DNA of 64,000 nucleotides, from assembly GCA_903877645.1 (NCBI GenBank), contig CAIRES010000042.1:1-64000 (forward strand). Direction: 5' to 3'. The position numbers were made by a program, and so were the translations under genes. Position 1 is the stretch's first letter, and the number at the start of each line of letters is the position of its first letter. Source of the DNA: an uncultured Bacteroidota bacterium. GTDB lineage: Bacteria; Bacteroidota; Bacteroidia; Chitinophagales; Chitinophagaceae. The notes below the pieces were generated by a model, which worked only from the letters and a program-made list of their open reading frames with translations, was not told the origin of the DNA and made no database searches. This document shows, one piece after another, positions 41,687 to 51,695 of this stretch.

Positions 41687-44536
41687 TTATTTACTCAGGT
41701 GCATGCTGCGTTCTTTATATAACTGCCTGAACCACGGGTCGCGCAGGTTCTTAATAAAGCGGATAGCCTCGCCTGTACTCTTCATTTCAGGGCCCAGTTC
41801 TTTATTCACATTCGGGAATTTATTGAAGCTGAAGATCGGCTCTTTAACCGCGAAGCCATCCAGTTTCTGCTGTATCTTCAGGTCTTTCAGCTTTAGTTCG
41901 CCCAGCATCACCTTTGTGGCTATATTGAGGTATGGTATGCGGTAGGCCTTTGCAATGAATGGAGTGGTACGACTGGCACGGGGGTTAGCCTCTATCACAA
42001 AAACCTTGCTGTCTTTTATTGCGAATTGTATATTGATCAGTCCCTTTACGTTCAGGCGCAGCGCTATCTTCCTTGCTATATCGGCCATTTCTTCTACTAC
42101 CAATGGCCCCAGGTTGAACACGGGCAACAAAGCGTGGCTATCGCCACTGTGAATACCTGCCGGCTCTATATGCTCCATGATGCCCATAATGTGCACCTCC
42201 TCGCCATCGCATATCGCATCTACTTCTGCCTCCTGGCAGCGGTCGAGGAAATGGTCTATAAGTATCTTATTACCCGGTAAGTGTTTCAGGAGGCTGACCA
42301 CACTTTTCTCAAGTTCATCGTCATTAATAACGATACGCATGCGCTGCCCGCCCAAAACGTAAGAAGGCCGCACTAATACAGGGTATCCCACTTCCTTGGC
42401 CACATCAATAGCCTCATCGGTAGTGTATGCGGTTCCGTAATTGGGGTAAGGAATGCCCAGCTCTTTCAATGTATCACTAAATCTTCCACGGTCTTCGGCA
42501 ATATCCATACTGTCATAAGAAGTGCCTATTATCTTTATGCCTTTCTCGTGGAGGCGCTGTGCCATCTTCAGGGCCGTTTGGCCACCTAGCTGCACGATCA
42601 CACCATCGGGTTGCTCATGCTCTATGATCTCCCAAAGGTGTTCCCAATACACCGGCTCGAAGTAGAGCTTATCCGCAATATCGAAGTCGGTAGAAACAGT
42701 TTCGGGGTTACAATTGATCATTATAGACTCATAGCCACATTCCCTTATAGCTATAAGGCCGTGTGTGCAGCAATAATCAAATTCAATGCCCTGCCCGATG
42801 CGGTTGGGGCCGGAGCCTAATACAATTACTTTTTTCTTTTTTCCGAGCAGGCTTTCGTTAGACAGTATGGTAGCCGCGCCGGATACGGGCGCACTCTCAA
42901 AAGTGCTGTAATAGTATGGGGTCTTTGCTTCAAACTCGGCGCTGCAGGTATCCACCATCTTGAACACACGGGTGATGCCTGCTGCCTTTCTATGTTCGTA
43001 TACTTCTTCGGCAGTGCAATCTTTTACCAGTTCTGCTATCTGCTCATCGCTAAAGCCCATTTGTTTTGAGCGCCTCAAAAGGTCAACAGGCAGTTTTTCA
43101 AGATGTTTATATTGCCTGATCTCCACTTCCATATTCACAATATCCTGTATCTGGTACAAAAACCACCTGTCTATTTGTGTGAGCTCGCGTATAGTTTTGA
43201 TAGATACTCCCGCTGCCATTGCTTCTTTTATACGGAAGATACGATCCCATGTAGGCCGTTTCAATGAATCTATCAATTCTTCAGGGCGCAACCTGCTGGC
43301 GCTGATAAAAGACAGTCCTGTGGCATTGTTCTCCAGGCTTTGGCAGGCCTTTTGCAGAGCCTCGGGAAAAGTACGGCCAATGGCCATCACCTCACCCACC
43401 GACTTCATTTGCAAACCAAGCGTATCATCGGCACCTTTAAATTTATCAAAATTCCAGCGCGGCATTTTTACGATCACATAATCGAGCGCGGGTTCAAAAT
43501 ATGCTGAGGTGGTTTGCGTTATCTGGTTCTTCAATTCATCGAGCGCATAACCAACAGCCAGTTTTGCCGCGATCTTGGCAATAGGATAGCCTGTAGCTTT
43601 TGATGCCAGCGCTGAAGAGCGGCTTACACGTGGATTGATCTCGATGGCAATAATCTCTTCGGTCTCAGGATTGAGGGCAAACTGCACATTGCAACCACCG
43701 GCAAAATTGCCGAGGTCGCGCATCATCATTATAGAGGTATTACGCATCAACTGGAATGCGGAGTCGCTCAGTGTCATTGCCGGCGCTACGGTAATACTAT
43801 CTCCTGTATGAATACCCATCGGGTCAAGATTCTCTACCGTACAAATGATCACTACATTATCATTCATATCGCGCAGGAGCTCCAACTCAAATTCCTTCCA
43901 ACCCAGCATGGCTCTTTCTACCAGCACCTCGTGCATAGGCGATGCAGTAAGTCCTCTTTCGAGCGCACCATCAAGCTCCTCTTTATGCATCACGATACCG
44001 CCACCGGAGCCGCCCAATGTAAACGAAGGCCGGATAACAATTGGCAAACCTATCTGCTGTGCAAATTCTTTTCCTTCAAGCAATGAGTTAGCCGTTCTTG
44101 CCTCGGCCACAGGCACACCAAGCCTGATCATCCACTGCCGGAACAATTCCCGGTCCTCAGCTTTATCAATAGCCTTTATATCCACACCGATCAGCCTGAC
44201 GTTGAATTTCTCCCATATGCCCAGCTCATCTGCTTCCTTGGCCAGGTTAAGGGCCGTTTGGCCACCCATAGTGGGTAGTACCGCATCTATATCGTTTTCC
44301 TCCAATATCTGTTCTATACTTTCGACCGTAAGCGGCAGCAGGTACACCCTGTCGGCCATAATAGGGTCTGTCATTATGGTGGCAGGATTGGAATTGATCA
44401 ATATCACTTTTATCCCCTCCTCTCTGAGGCTCCTGGCCGCCTGTGAGCCTGAATAATCAAATTCGCAGGCCTGGCCTATAACTATAGGGCCGGAGCCAAT
44501 AATAAGTACACTTTTGATAGAAAGATCGCGCGGCAT
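41687..44536 (-). CDS. carB: Carbamoyl-phosphate synthase large subunit, lacking the MGS domain
   Basis: 949 residues. Two ATP-grasp halves are visible: the first begins [25 protein letters not shown], the second [25 protein letters not shown], each with '[12 protein letters not shown]' / '[13 protein letters not shown]' and '[12 protein letters not shown]' / '[11 protein letters not shown]' grasp loops. The protein ends after '[26 protein letters not shown]', where longer CarB proteins continue with the methylglyoxal-synthase-like allosteric domain (UMP/ornithine site). Makes carbamoyl phosphate for arginine and pyrimidine synthesis; carA is not in the window. Confidence 0.95.
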   Translation of the reverse strand: MPRDLSIKSVLIIGSGPIVIGQACEFDYSGSQAARSLREEGIKVILINSNPATIMTDPIMADRVYLLPLTVESIEQILEENDIDAVLPTMGGQTALNLAKEADELGIWEKFNVRLIGVDIKAIDKAEDRELFRQWMIRLGVPVAEARTANSLLEGKEFAQQIGLPIVIRPSFTLGGSGGGIVMHKEELDGALERGLTASPMHEVLVERAMLGWKEFELELLRDMNDNVVIICTVENLDPMGIHTGDSITVAPAMTLSDSAFQLMRNTSIMMMRDLGNFAGGCNVQFALNPETEEIIAIEINPRVSRSSALASKATGYPIAKIAAKLAVGYALDELKNQITQTTSAYFEPALDYVIVKMPRWNFDKFKGADDTLGLQMKSVGEVMAIGRTFPEALQKACQSLENNATGLSFISASRLRPEELIDSLKRPTWDRIFRIKEAMAAGVSIKTIRELTQIDRWFLYQIQDIVNMEVEIRQYKHLEKLPVDLLRRSKQMGFSDEQIAELVKDCTAEEVYEHRKAAGITRVFKMVDTCSAEFEAKTPYYYSTFESAPVSGAATILSNESLLGKKKKVIVLGSGPNRIGQGIEFDYCCTHGLIAIRECGYESIMINCNPETVSTDFDIADKLYFEPVYWEHLWEIIEHEQPDGVIVQLGGQTALKMAQRLHEKGIKIIGTSYDSMDIAEDRGRFSDTLKELGIPYPNYGTAYTTDEAIDVAKEVGYPVLVRPSYVLGGQRMRIVINDDELEKSVVSLLKHLPGNKILIDHFLDRCQEAEVDAICDGEEVHIMGIMEHIEPAGIHSGDSHALLPVFNLGPLVVEEMADIARKIALRLNVKGLINIQFAIKDSKVFVIEANPRASRTTPFIAKAYRIPYLNIATKVMLGELKLKDLKIQQKLDGFAVKEPIFSFNKFPNVNKELGPEMKSTGEAIRFIKNLRDPWFRQLYKERSMHLSK

Positions 44537-44832
44537 TGTTTGTCTGAACTATGATTTTTTTTATGATAAAATGGCCTTATAGATTTTAGGGCAGAAGACG
44601 AAGGGAGGTATGTTAAAACCCCACTCATCGTACGGCGTGCAAAAATAGAGAAAAATGGCATTAGATGCGTGTGAATATTTTATGAAAAGAGCACAAAAAC
44701 CAGTGGCTACCCGTTCACTAAAATAAGTATTGAAAATACAGATATGACCGTAAAAATAATAAACTAAATATATATTAATTGATACATTATGCACATGACG
44801 CAATATTACCTGTTCGGAGATTATTATTTACC

Positions 44833-44840
44833 TACTTTTG
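44833..44840 (+). promoter_or_regulatory. -7 box (TACTTTTG) for mreBCD
   Basis: TACTTTTG matches TAnnTTTG and leaves a leader of about 75 nt before mreB. The gap between carB and mreB (44537-44918) holds no convincing gene. Confidence 0.5.
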
Positions 44841-44918
44841 CGTGACAATGGTGTGAAAACCATGTGATCTAGATACACTTTTTCGCATTTTGCGACGTTT
44901 ATAAAAAAATTTGCCATA

Positions 44919-45950
44919 ATGAGTTTTTTAGGATTTTTTAAATTTCTTACACAAGAAATTGCAATAGATCTTGGCACGGCCAACACACTTATCATACACA
45001 ACGACCAGGTGGTAGTTGATGAACCATCTATAGTAGCCATAGACCGAACTACAAATAAAATTGTAGCTGTAGGCAAGAAGGCGATGATGATGCATGAAAA
45101 AACACATGAGAACCTGAAAACCATTCGTCCGTTAAAAGATGGGGTGATCGCCGACTTCAATGCGGCTGAAGGTATGCTGCGTGAAATGATCAAGCTGGTG
45201 TACCCGAAGAAACCGATGTTCCCACCCAGTTGGCGCATGGTGATCTGTATCCCATCGAGCATCACAGAAGTAGAAAAAAGGGCGGTACGCGATTCGGCAG
45301 AGCAGGCCGGCGCCAAAGAAGTGTATATGATACACGAGCCTATGGCCGCAGCACTGGGCATAGGTATAGACGTGGAAGAACCCACCGGCAACATGATCAT
45401 AGATATAGGCGGAGGCACTACAGGCATATCAGTGATAGCACTGGCAGGTATTGTATGCGACCAGTCTATACGCATAGCAGGTGATGAATTTACAGGGGAT
45501 ATAATGGAAGCGATGCGCCGCTACCATAGCCTGATGATAGGAGAGCGCACCGCAGAGCAAATAAAGATACATGTAGGTTCGGCATTAAAAGAGCTGGATA
45601 ACCCGCCCGATGATATAGCAGTGAATGGCCGTGACCTGGTGACAGGCATACCCAAGCAAATAATGGTGAGCTACCAGGAAGTGGCCGAAGCGCTTGATAA
45701 ATCTATCTTCAAGATAGAGGAAGCTATACTGAAAGCACTTGAAAGCACACCACCGGAGCTGGCTGCAGATATATACCGCCGCGGGCTGTACCTTACCGGC
45801 GGGGGGGCACTATTGCGTGGACTTGATAAACGCATCTCTCACAAAATAAAATTGCCTGTACATGTAGCAGACGATCCGCTGCGCGCAGTAGTAAGAGGCA
45901 CCGGTATGGCGCTCAAGAATATAGCGAGAATGCCATTCTTAATGAAATAG
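44919..45950 (+). CDS. mreB: MreB, actin-like rod-shape protein
   Basis: 343 residues: QEIAIDLGTANTLI (phosphate 1), RPLKDGVIADFNAAEGML, ICIPSSITEVEKRAVRDSAEQAGAKEVYMIHEPMAAALG, MIIDIGGGTTGISVIAL (phosphate 2) and LTGGGALLRGLDKRI (adenosine). Polymerises under the inner membrane to direct cell-wall synthesis. First gene of mreB-mreC-mreD. The carB gene is divergent. Confidence 0.96.
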   Translation: MSFLGFFKFLTQEIAIDLGTANTLIIHNDQVVVDEPSIVAIDRTTNKIVAVGKKAMMMHEKTHENLKTIRPLKDGVIADFNAAEGMLREMIKLVYPKKPMFPPSWRMVICIPSSITEVEKRAVRDSAEQAGAKEVYMIHEPMAAALGIGIDVEEPTGNMIIDIGGGTTGISVIALAGIVCDQSIRIAGDEFTGDIMEAMRRYHSLMIGERTAEQIKIHVGSALKELDNPPDDIAVNGRDLVTGIPKQIMVSYQEVAEALDKSIFKIEEAILKALESTPPELAADIYRRGLYLTGGGALLRGLDKRISHKIKLPVHVADDPLRAVVRGTGMALKNIARMPFLMK

Positions 45951-46034
45951 TATTGTAAAATCCAAATCCCAAAATCCGGATTTCAAAATCTGAATTTCAG
46001 GTTCCAGGTTTCAAATTTCAACCAATAGAGAAAA

Positions 46035-46892
46035 GTGCGCAATTTCATATTTTTCATACGCCGCTTTTTCAATCTCATATTATTCCTGGCGCTGGAAATA
46101 ATATGCGTTATCCTCATTGAGCATACCAATACATTGCAAGGCAATGACATTGTGAGCTCAGCAAATACAGTATCGGGGATCGTGTATAAAAAGCAAAGCG
46201 ATGTGGTCTATTATTTCGGGCTGAGGAAAATGAATGACAGCCTGCTGAATGAGAACTCCCTGCTGCGCCAAAAAATAGACAGGCTGCAAAGCATAGATGT
46301 GCTTAAAGACAGCCTGGTACATACAAAGACGGCATCGGCAGATACTACCACCCATATTGTAAAATATGCTGATTACCTGTACCGAACGGCACGTGTGGTC
46401 AATAACTCTACCAACGCAAATGACAACTACATCACCATCAACCGCGGATCTAAAGATGGCATAGGCAAAAACATGGCGGTAATATCGGGCACAGGTGTGG
46501 TAGGCCGCGTGGAACATGTATCTGCACATTTTGCCAGCATACTATCTGTACTCAGTACCAAACAACGAATAAGCGCCAAGCTGAAGAACGGCACCAATGG
46601 CTTTGTGATATGGGACGAGAAAAGCCCCGATATACTGACGATGATCGATGTGCCGCAGGAAGTAACGTTAAAAAGGGGAGACTCTGTGTTCACCAATAAT
46701 TTCTCGCTTTATTTTCCGCCTGATATACTGATAGGTACTGTGGTGAAAACGCAGGCGGTGAAAAAAAACGGCTTGCTACTCATTTACCTGCAGTCGTCAA
46801 CAAACTTTCATAACCTGCAGTATGTATATGTGATCGAAAATAAAATGGCCGGTGAAAAGAAACAACTGGAAGACTCATCAGCTAAAAAATAA
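46035..46892 (+). CDS. mreC: MreC, rod-shape-determining protein
   Basis: 285 residues, GTG start. One N-terminal TM (LILFLALEIICVILIEH), a coiled-coil region (KMNDSLLNENSLLRQKIDRLQ) and the two six-stranded periplasmic domains with 'NYITINRGSKDGIGKNMAVISGTGVVGRV' and 'VFTNNFSLYFPPDILIGTVV', typical of MreC. Links MreB filaments to penicillin-binding proteins. The 84-bp gap from mreB holds short repeated AAATCC/AAATCT-like words of no clear role. Confidence 0.92.
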   Translation: MRNFIFFIRRFFNLILFLALEIICVILIEHTNTLQGNDIVSSANTVSGIVYKKQSDVVYYFGLRKMNDSLLNENSLLRQKIDRLQSIDVLKDSLVHTKTASADTTTHIVKYADYLYRTARVVNNSTNANDNYITINRGSKDGIGKNMAVISGTGVVGRVEHVSAHFASILSVLSTKQRISAKLKNGTNGFVIWDEKSPDILTMIDVPQEVTLKRGDSVFTNNFSLYFPPDILIGTVVKTQAVKKNGLLLIYLQSSTNFHNLQYVYVIENKMAGEKKQLEDSSAKK

Positions 46893-46935
46893 CGCTAACA
46901 TAATGTGCAATGATAAATACTAACCGGTAGTGAAT

Positions 46936-47481
46936 ATGAACGTTTATCTGAAAAATATTTTAAGGTTTTGCATCATCATATTGTTGCAGGTGCTGATCCT
47001 GAATAAGATAACGCTGCGCTGGTGGAACGAACCATCCGGCTTCCCTATTTTCATTCCGTATGTATACCCGTTGTTTATACTGCTGCTTCCTTTTGAAACA
47101 TCGGTATGGGCATTACTGATCATGGGTTTTTTATTGGGCGTGTCTATCGATTCTTTTATGAATACAGCGGGCATGCACGCCTTTGCTACCATATTACTGG
47201 CCTACCTGCGCACCAATGTGCTGAGTGCCTTGCTGCCCAGGAACCTATCGGAATATGCCGGGCAGCAGCCATCAATAAAAAGTATGGGATGGATGCCGTT
47301 CCTAGTGTATAGCTCCTTTCTCATAGTGCTGCACCATCTTGTATTTTTCACGATAGAACTGTGGAATTTTTCCAATATCGGTTTCCTGATGCTGAAGGTA
47401 TTGGCTTCGTCGGTTACCTCTATGCTCTTCATCATTGTTTATCTTTTGCTCTTCACCCGTCAAAGCACTTCAAGAATATAG
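46936..47481 (+). CDS. mreD: MreD, rod-shape-determining membrane protein
   Basis: 181 residues from ATG 46936 (MNVYLKNILRFCIIILLQVLILNKITLRWW), five hydrophobic segments, with 'PYVYPLFILLLPFETSVWALLIMGFLLGVSIDSF' as the conserved MreD core. It should be followed by mrdA (PBP2) and rodA in most Bacteroidota. Here the next feature, 6 bp away and convergent, is a phage tail fibre gene. Confidence 0.9.
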   Translation: MNVYLKNILRFCIIILLQVLILNKITLRWWNEPSGFPIFIPYVYPLFILLLPFETSVWALLIMGFLLGVSIDSFMNTAGMHAFATILLAYLRTNVLSALLPRNLSEYAGQQPSIKSMGWMPFLVYSSFLIVLHHLVFFTIELWNFSNIGFLMLKVLASSVTSMLFIIVYLLLFTRQSTSRI

Positions 47482-47487
47482 TATGGC

Positions 47488-48312
47488 TTAGTCGAGCGGT
47501 ATTATTGTGTTGAACTCAAGACCATAGCCCAGGACAGATACGTCTGGCTTGATCCAATTGATATATACGTCTCCAGTAGTATTAACAGCACTATTGACTT
47601 GTTTTATCCAAGCTACTCCCAGATCGTCTTCTATCATACCAGATATAAAGTAGATTGATGTAAAAAAGGTATTATTATTCGGCCTATACCCTACAGGTAA
47701 CGTACACATTAATGAATATGTCGCGGAAGGAGATGCCGCAAAATTCTGCGCATTACTCGCAGTCAAAAAACCTCTGATCTGCAATGTATTCGCCATCATG
47801 TCTTTTTTGTAAAAAATAGTTCCGGTAACACCGCCGCTTGGGGCGGGTGTACTCACCGCAGTAGAATTCCAGGTTGTTTCGCGGCCGTTTTGTCCAAAAG
47901 CCACCTGGAAGGGCTGCAATAAAGAGAGCGGGAATTGTGTAGCGCTCGTTACCGAAGGGCCTACTGATACTACCGCTGTCTTATTAAGCACTGCACCATA
48001 GGTACTACCATCGTTGTAAGTGAGGTTAGCAGCAGTGGGCGTGATGTTGACCAGCACCACATCACCAAAACCAAGCGCCGAATAAGTACTCGGAAGGAAT
48101 TTGATCATTTCGCCGTTATAAAAAAACCAGCCGCCGGCCACGGTAGTCACCCCTAATGAAAAGCTCTGGCTCATACCGGTGATTAATGTGGGGCCTGCAC
48201 CTCCCATCACAGCAATGGCATTGATACATTCTGTATAGGCTTGTTGTAAATAATCCAGTTCGTCCTGCGTGAGCGGGAATCCTCCGGTATGTGTGAAGTC
48301 AATTGCTTTCAT
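47488..48312 (-). CDS. Probable phage tail fibre / receptor-binding protein
   Basis: 274 residues. The N-terminal part (MKAIDFTHTGGFPLTQDELDYLQQAYTECINAIAVMGG) resembles phage tail-fibre collars of Bacteroidota; the middle has 'GWFFYNGEMIKFLPS', a common fibre repeat start, and the rest is beta-rich with Asn/Thr-rich strands. Last gene of block B, where fibres normally lie. It ends 6 bp from the mreD stop, convergent. Confidence 0.65.
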   Translation of the reverse strand: MKAIDFTHTGGFPLTQDELDYLQQAYTECINAIAVMGGAGPTLITGMSQSFSLGVTTVAGGWFFYNGEMIKFLPSTYSALGFGDVVLVNITPTAANLTYNDGSTYGAVLNKTAVVSVGPSVTSATQFPLSLLQPFQVAFGQNGRETTWNSTAVSTPAPSGGVTGTIFYKKDMMANTLQIRGFLTASNAQNFAASPSATYSLMCTLPVGYRPNNNTFFTSIYFISGMIEDDLGVAWIKQVNSAVNTTGDVYINWIKPDVSVLGYGLEFNTIIPLD

Positions 48313-48357
48313 AGTATTTATTTGAGATGATAAAAGGTTAAAGATCCGGGTTGTGTA

Positions 48358-48861
48358 TTAGTAGGTAACGACTGAATAATTACTTCTTCCGGGCAGTCTG
48401 TATTTATCTGTCAGTGCCCTGAGATGCGCCAAATCAAAGACAACCGCAGATGGGACATGTATAATAAAGCATATACCCAGGAAGTAGGTCTCTGCTTCTG
48501 TATATAGCCATTCGGGATCAGGATAGGAAGTGCTGCCTTCTTCACTCACGAGCCCGAGCCATACAGGTTTCACTTCGGGCACAGTATACAGAAACAGTGG
48601 ATCCCTGAAAGGGCCGTCTGTGATATATATTCCCCTGCCGATGTTATCAAAAGCATCATTGAGCACAGCTTCCAGGTAGCAGACTTGTCCATCATGAGCC
48701 AGTACGTAAAGGTTAGACGACCTGTTGGCACTAAATATATCGTAAAGCCATTTCACAGGCGCTACAAGGCATTTCAGCCATGCTATCATTATATCTTTCC
48801 TTAGCTGTACCGGCAGTACCTGCAGCACCAAGTCATCGTAGTTTATATCAAACAATCCCAT
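48358..48861 (-). CDS. Phage baseplate/tail protein (gpI-like position)
   Basis: 167 residues. MGLFDINYDDLVLQVLPVQLRKDIMIAWLKCLVAPVKWLYDIF followed by 'VCYLEAVLNDAFDN' and a C-terminal beta part. The position, between the baseplate J-like gene and the fibre, and the opening helices match the small baseplate proteins (gpI class) of contractile phages in Bacteroidota. No enzymatic motif. Confidence 0.55.
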   Translation of the reverse strand: MGLFDINYDDLVLQVLPVQLRKDIMIAWLKCLVAPVKWLYDIFSANRSSNLYVLAHDGQVCYLEAVLNDAFDNIGRGIYITDGPFRDPLFLYTVPEVKPVWLGLVSEEGSTSYPDPEWLYTEAETYFLGICFIIHVPSAVVFDLAHLRALTDKYRLPGRSNYSVVTY

Positions 48862-48900
48862 CTTAGAAATTTTTTACGGTTCTACATTTTATTCAGGCAA

Positions 48901-49731
48901 CTATACTGTATAAGGCACATAACTAACATGAGCTGCAAACCAGGTAGCATCAAGCACCAGGTATCCGGCATCGGGCGTGTATTGCGTGGTGATCACTACA
49001 GGTGGTATAGATCCATAGAATGCCTGTACACTTACTTCATCAGCAATGATCACCCCATCTATATCCTGCATAGCTGTTACAAAATTGTTGAGAATAAATA
49101 CCCCGTTAAATGGCAGGTTAGCAAGGAAAGCATTGATAGTATCCTTAACAGGTGTAAAAGTTGTTCCATCAAGTCTCGCACCGGTGCTGTCCAATACAAG
49201 CGGATCATAGTAGATCACCAACGTCGGCTGAAAAGTATCAGCAGGGCCACTGGTGCATTGCAACCGGACACCAGCATCTTTTATTCGCCCCATGTAAGTA
49301 GTAAATGCAGCCAATTGTGGTGTACTTAATGCAGCTAATGACCCGGCGGCCCCGGTAGCAGCCTTTATTCTGACGAGATTTGTTAATTCGATGGCGGCAG
49401 CGTAAGTCACTACAAGGCTTGGATCACCGGCAGATACCACCGGGTCATACACATCGCTTCCGGATGGTAGTGTTGCCCCGTATTGGAATGCCCTGGACAT
49501 GATCACGTACCATTGCAAGGTGTGGGGTTTTTGTGTGGCTATGATGCTGTTCACCTCAGTTACGTGGTCATCATATAGTACCTCAAGTGTCCAGTGGCAA
49601 AAAGCCACTACGTACGTCCACAGGTACCATATAGCTACCGCGCTGGTGCTGGTAAGCAACGGGCCTAATGTTATATCAGCTGTTTTTGCATCTACTATAC
49701 TTTGCTGTATCTGCGCTATTGTTCTTGCCAT
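48901..49731 (-). CDS. Baseplate J-like protein
   Basis: 276 residues. MARTIAQIQQSIVDAKTA, 'STSAVAIWYLWTYVVAFCHWTLEVLYDDHVTEVNSIIATQKPHTLQWYVIMSRAFQYG' and the late 'INAFLANLPFNGVFILNNFVTAMQDIDGVIIADEVSVQAFYG' are the pattern of Mu gp47/gpJ-like baseplate wedge proteins. The wedge joins the hub to fibres. Located after the gp25-like and LysM-like genes in block B. Confidence 0.65.
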   Translation of the reverse strand: MARTIAQIQQSIVDAKTADITLGPLLTSTSAVAIWYLWTYVVAFCHWTLEVLYDDHVTEVNSIIATQKPHTLQWYVIMSRAFQYGATLPSGSDVYDPVVSAGDPSLVVTYAAAIELTNLVRIKAATGAAGSLAALSTPQLAAFTTYMGRIKDAGVRLQCTSGPADTFQPTLVIYYDPLVLDSTGARLDGTTFTPVKDTINAFLANLPFNGVFILNNFVTAMQDIDGVIIADEVSVQAFYGSIPPVVITTQYTPDAGYLVLDATWFAAHVSYVPYTV

Positions 49732-49793
49732 GATTTCATTATTTCAGCACGGGTTCCGCACTTGTTTTTTTAAAAATATTTCTTTGTTTGCCA

Positions 49794-50777
49794 CTACCGC
49801 ACTTCTACTACACACTGCATACCTGATCCTGGTAAAATGCCTCCTGTATAATTGTAGTTGCCAAGTACACCAAATGTATAAGTGCCGGCAGCCAGCGTAC
49901 AACAGAGTTTATTAGGGTTCGTAGGGTCAGCAGGATCGGGACCAAGGCTTGTGATCCCGGCACCCCCCAGTATTGCATCGTCCCGCCAAATCATGCTATT
50001 AACCGTTAATCCGGTAAGGACAGGAGTATAATGACCCCTCGTAAGGCGTACCACTACCCCACCTGGTACTGAACTTACTAACGTTACATCTAACGACGGC
50101 ACCAGGAACTCTTTAACCGCTTGGGTAGTTGCATCAAGTATGATCACAGGAGTGCAACGAGCCTGGTTGCCATTTACATCTTCAAACGTGGCCAGGGACG
50201 CCGGATCTAAGGTGCCGAAAACGATCATATAACTGTGACCGGCAGTCCATGGTATTTTATAAGCAATACTTTCCAATGACATATCAGTGGCTACAAGTTC
50301 ATTTGCAGTAGCCGATACTCCTCCCAGGAGGTCTGCAGTTATATGGTGTACCGTATTAGGCTCACTGGGATAACTCCCTACACCAGAGACCAGGCCATAA
50401 ACCGATATGAAACCTGTGTCCCCATCCACACTGAACTGATAATTGTGGATAATTGAAGGTGCGCTTGCGGTAGTAGGTACAGCCTTAAGTATTGGCATCA
50501 ATATGATTTCCATAGTTAATGGCGGTGGTGGCGTGAAAGCAAGTGTCCCTATCACATAACCATTCTGGTTGAGGTATCTGCATACATAGGCACCCGCTGA
50601 ACCTGCTGCAGATATGCATGTATCACTTATTCTGTATACATTTCCCACAGCGGGCATATCACTTATTGAGACATTATTATCCCGGCAAAATTGCGCAGCC
50701 CCTTCCAATGATCCACATCCCATGATGATCACATCCTGCATACTCTGGTTTGGCTTTACTATTATAGTGGTACTCAT
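49794..50777 (-). CDS. Phage baseplate-associated protein with LysM-like N-terminus
   Basis: 327 residues from ATG 50777 (MSTTIIVKPNQSMQDVIIMGCGSLEGAAQFCRDNNVSISDMPAVGNVYRI). This start is a LysM-like module: 'VKPNQSMQDVI' then a helix and a 'GNVYRIS' strand. The remainder is beta-rich with 'TADLLGGVSATANEL' and Ig-like strands. In tailed phages a LysM-like protein near the baseplate often acts in cell-wall contact. Function inferred from place and motif only. Confidence 0.55.
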   Translation of the reverse strand: MSTTIIVKPNQSMQDVIIMGCGSLEGAAQFCRDNNVSISDMPAVGNVYRISDTCISAAGSAGAYVCRYLNQNGYVIGTLAFTPPPPLTMEIILMPILKAVPTTASAPSIIHNYQFSVDGDTGFISVYGLVSGVGSYPSEPNTVHHITADLLGGVSATANELVATDMSLESIAYKIPWTAGHSYMIVFGTLDPASLATFEDVNGNQARCTPVIILDATTQAVKEFLVPSLDVTLVSSVPGGVVVRLTRGHYTPVLTGLTVNSMIWRDDAILGGAGITSLGPDPADPTNPNKLCCTLAAGTYTFGVLGNYNYTGGILPGSGMQCVVEVR

Positions 50778-50820
50778 AATTAATCTTTTCAAACTCTATT
50801 AATAAGATGAACAATCGGCA

Positions 50821-51120
50821 TTAAGGGTAATATGCGTCAGTATTGATCATACCAGCCTGATCGAGAAGAATTCGCTTTACATTCATTCCGTCTCTGGTAA
50901 ACTCCACACTAATAGCCCTGATCAATTCCTGCAAATGCTCATCATCAAAGTATTCAAATGCGCCAACACAAAGCGTAGGGTTTTGCTTGAAGTCACCCTT
51001 ATTATTGAGGATCAGCTGCTTTTGGTGTTGGGCCGTACTTTCGGAGTATGTGAAGTCGCCGGCTGTTATTGCGGTATCGGCATTATCTGTAAGTGCTATG
51101 TCTATCATTTTAGTTGCCAT
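50821..51120 (-). CDS. Baseplate gpW/gp25-like wedge protein
   Basis: 99 residues: MIDIALTDNADTAITAGDFTYSESTAQHQKQLILNNKGDFKQNPTLCVGAFEYF, 'QELIRAISVEFTRDGMNVKRILL'. The 'Q..LIL...GEFxxxPxxGxG' element of gpW/gp25 proteins is present in degenerate form (QLILNNKGDFKQNPTLCVGAFEYF). gp25-type proteins start baseplate assembly in contractile systems. Confidence 0.75.
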   Translation of the reverse strand: MATKMIDIALTDNADTAITAGDFTYSESTAQHQKQLILNNKGDFKQNPTLCVGAFEYFDDEHLQELIRAISVEFTRDGMNVKRILLDQAGMINTDAYYP

Positions 51121-51125
51121 GGTTG

Positions 51126-51695
51126 TTAGTGTTTTATGGTGGTGTCTTCAATACTACTATAGCTACCTAATGAATCAGTAGCTATTGCCAGCTGTAATTT
51201 GGCTTGCAATGCACTTGGTGCTCCGCTTCCGGGTTCATCAATAGGCACTCCGTTGATTACAGCAATTAAGTGGCTAAGCAGCGTGGTCGTTTTATCCAGT
51301 TGTGTCTTCAATTCCGGTGTGATCGTAAGTCCACCATGGCTACCATTATTAAATTGAATCAACCCATCTGTCACTGTCACTTTGCTCGATCCTAATAGGA
51401 CGGACACCCTCGCCAGATCGCTTGCTTTTAGCAGCGTCCATTCACCCGGCCCGTCTATACTACCGATGATCACATTACTATTGTCTTGCGGTAGTAGCAC
51501 GACACCGTTCTCGTCGTTTGTGATCGCATTCAGTAGCACGCCTTCAATCGCTTCGGAGCCATCGCTGGGCAGTACAGCCATAGTGTACATTGTCGCATCT
51601 ACGCTACCTGCTACTACCGTTCCGCTGATGATCTCGTAGGGCCTATGCGTTAGCTCCCGGATACCTTTTCTAATTTTATCTGTATTCTTTGTCAT
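51126..51695 (-). CDS. Baseplate spike-like protein (gpV/gp45-like)
   Basis: 189 residues. N-terminal OB-like strands (YEIISGTVVAGSVDATMYTMAVLPSD, 'GVLLNAITNDENGVVLLPQDNSNVIIGSID') and a repeat-like end with 'SSKVTVTDGLIQFNNGSHGGLTITPEL', the beta-helix-like spike of Mu gp45-class proteins. The C-terminal helix ends IEDTTIKH. Its start overlaps the gpD-like stop (shared 51695). Confidence 0.7.
   Translation of the reverse strand: MTKNTDKIRKGIRELTHRPYEIISGTVVAGSVDATMYTMAVLPSDGSEAIEGVLLNAITNDENGVVLLPQDNSNVIIGSIDGPGEWTLLKASDLARVSVLLGSSKVTVTDGLIQFNNGSHGGLTITPELKTQLDKTTTLLSHLIAVINGVPIDEPGSGAPSALQAKLQLAIATDSLGSYSSIEDTTIKH

Noticed and set aside
44828-45475. 215-residue open frame opposite mreB
   Set aside because: It mirrors a clear MreB and has no domain of its own.
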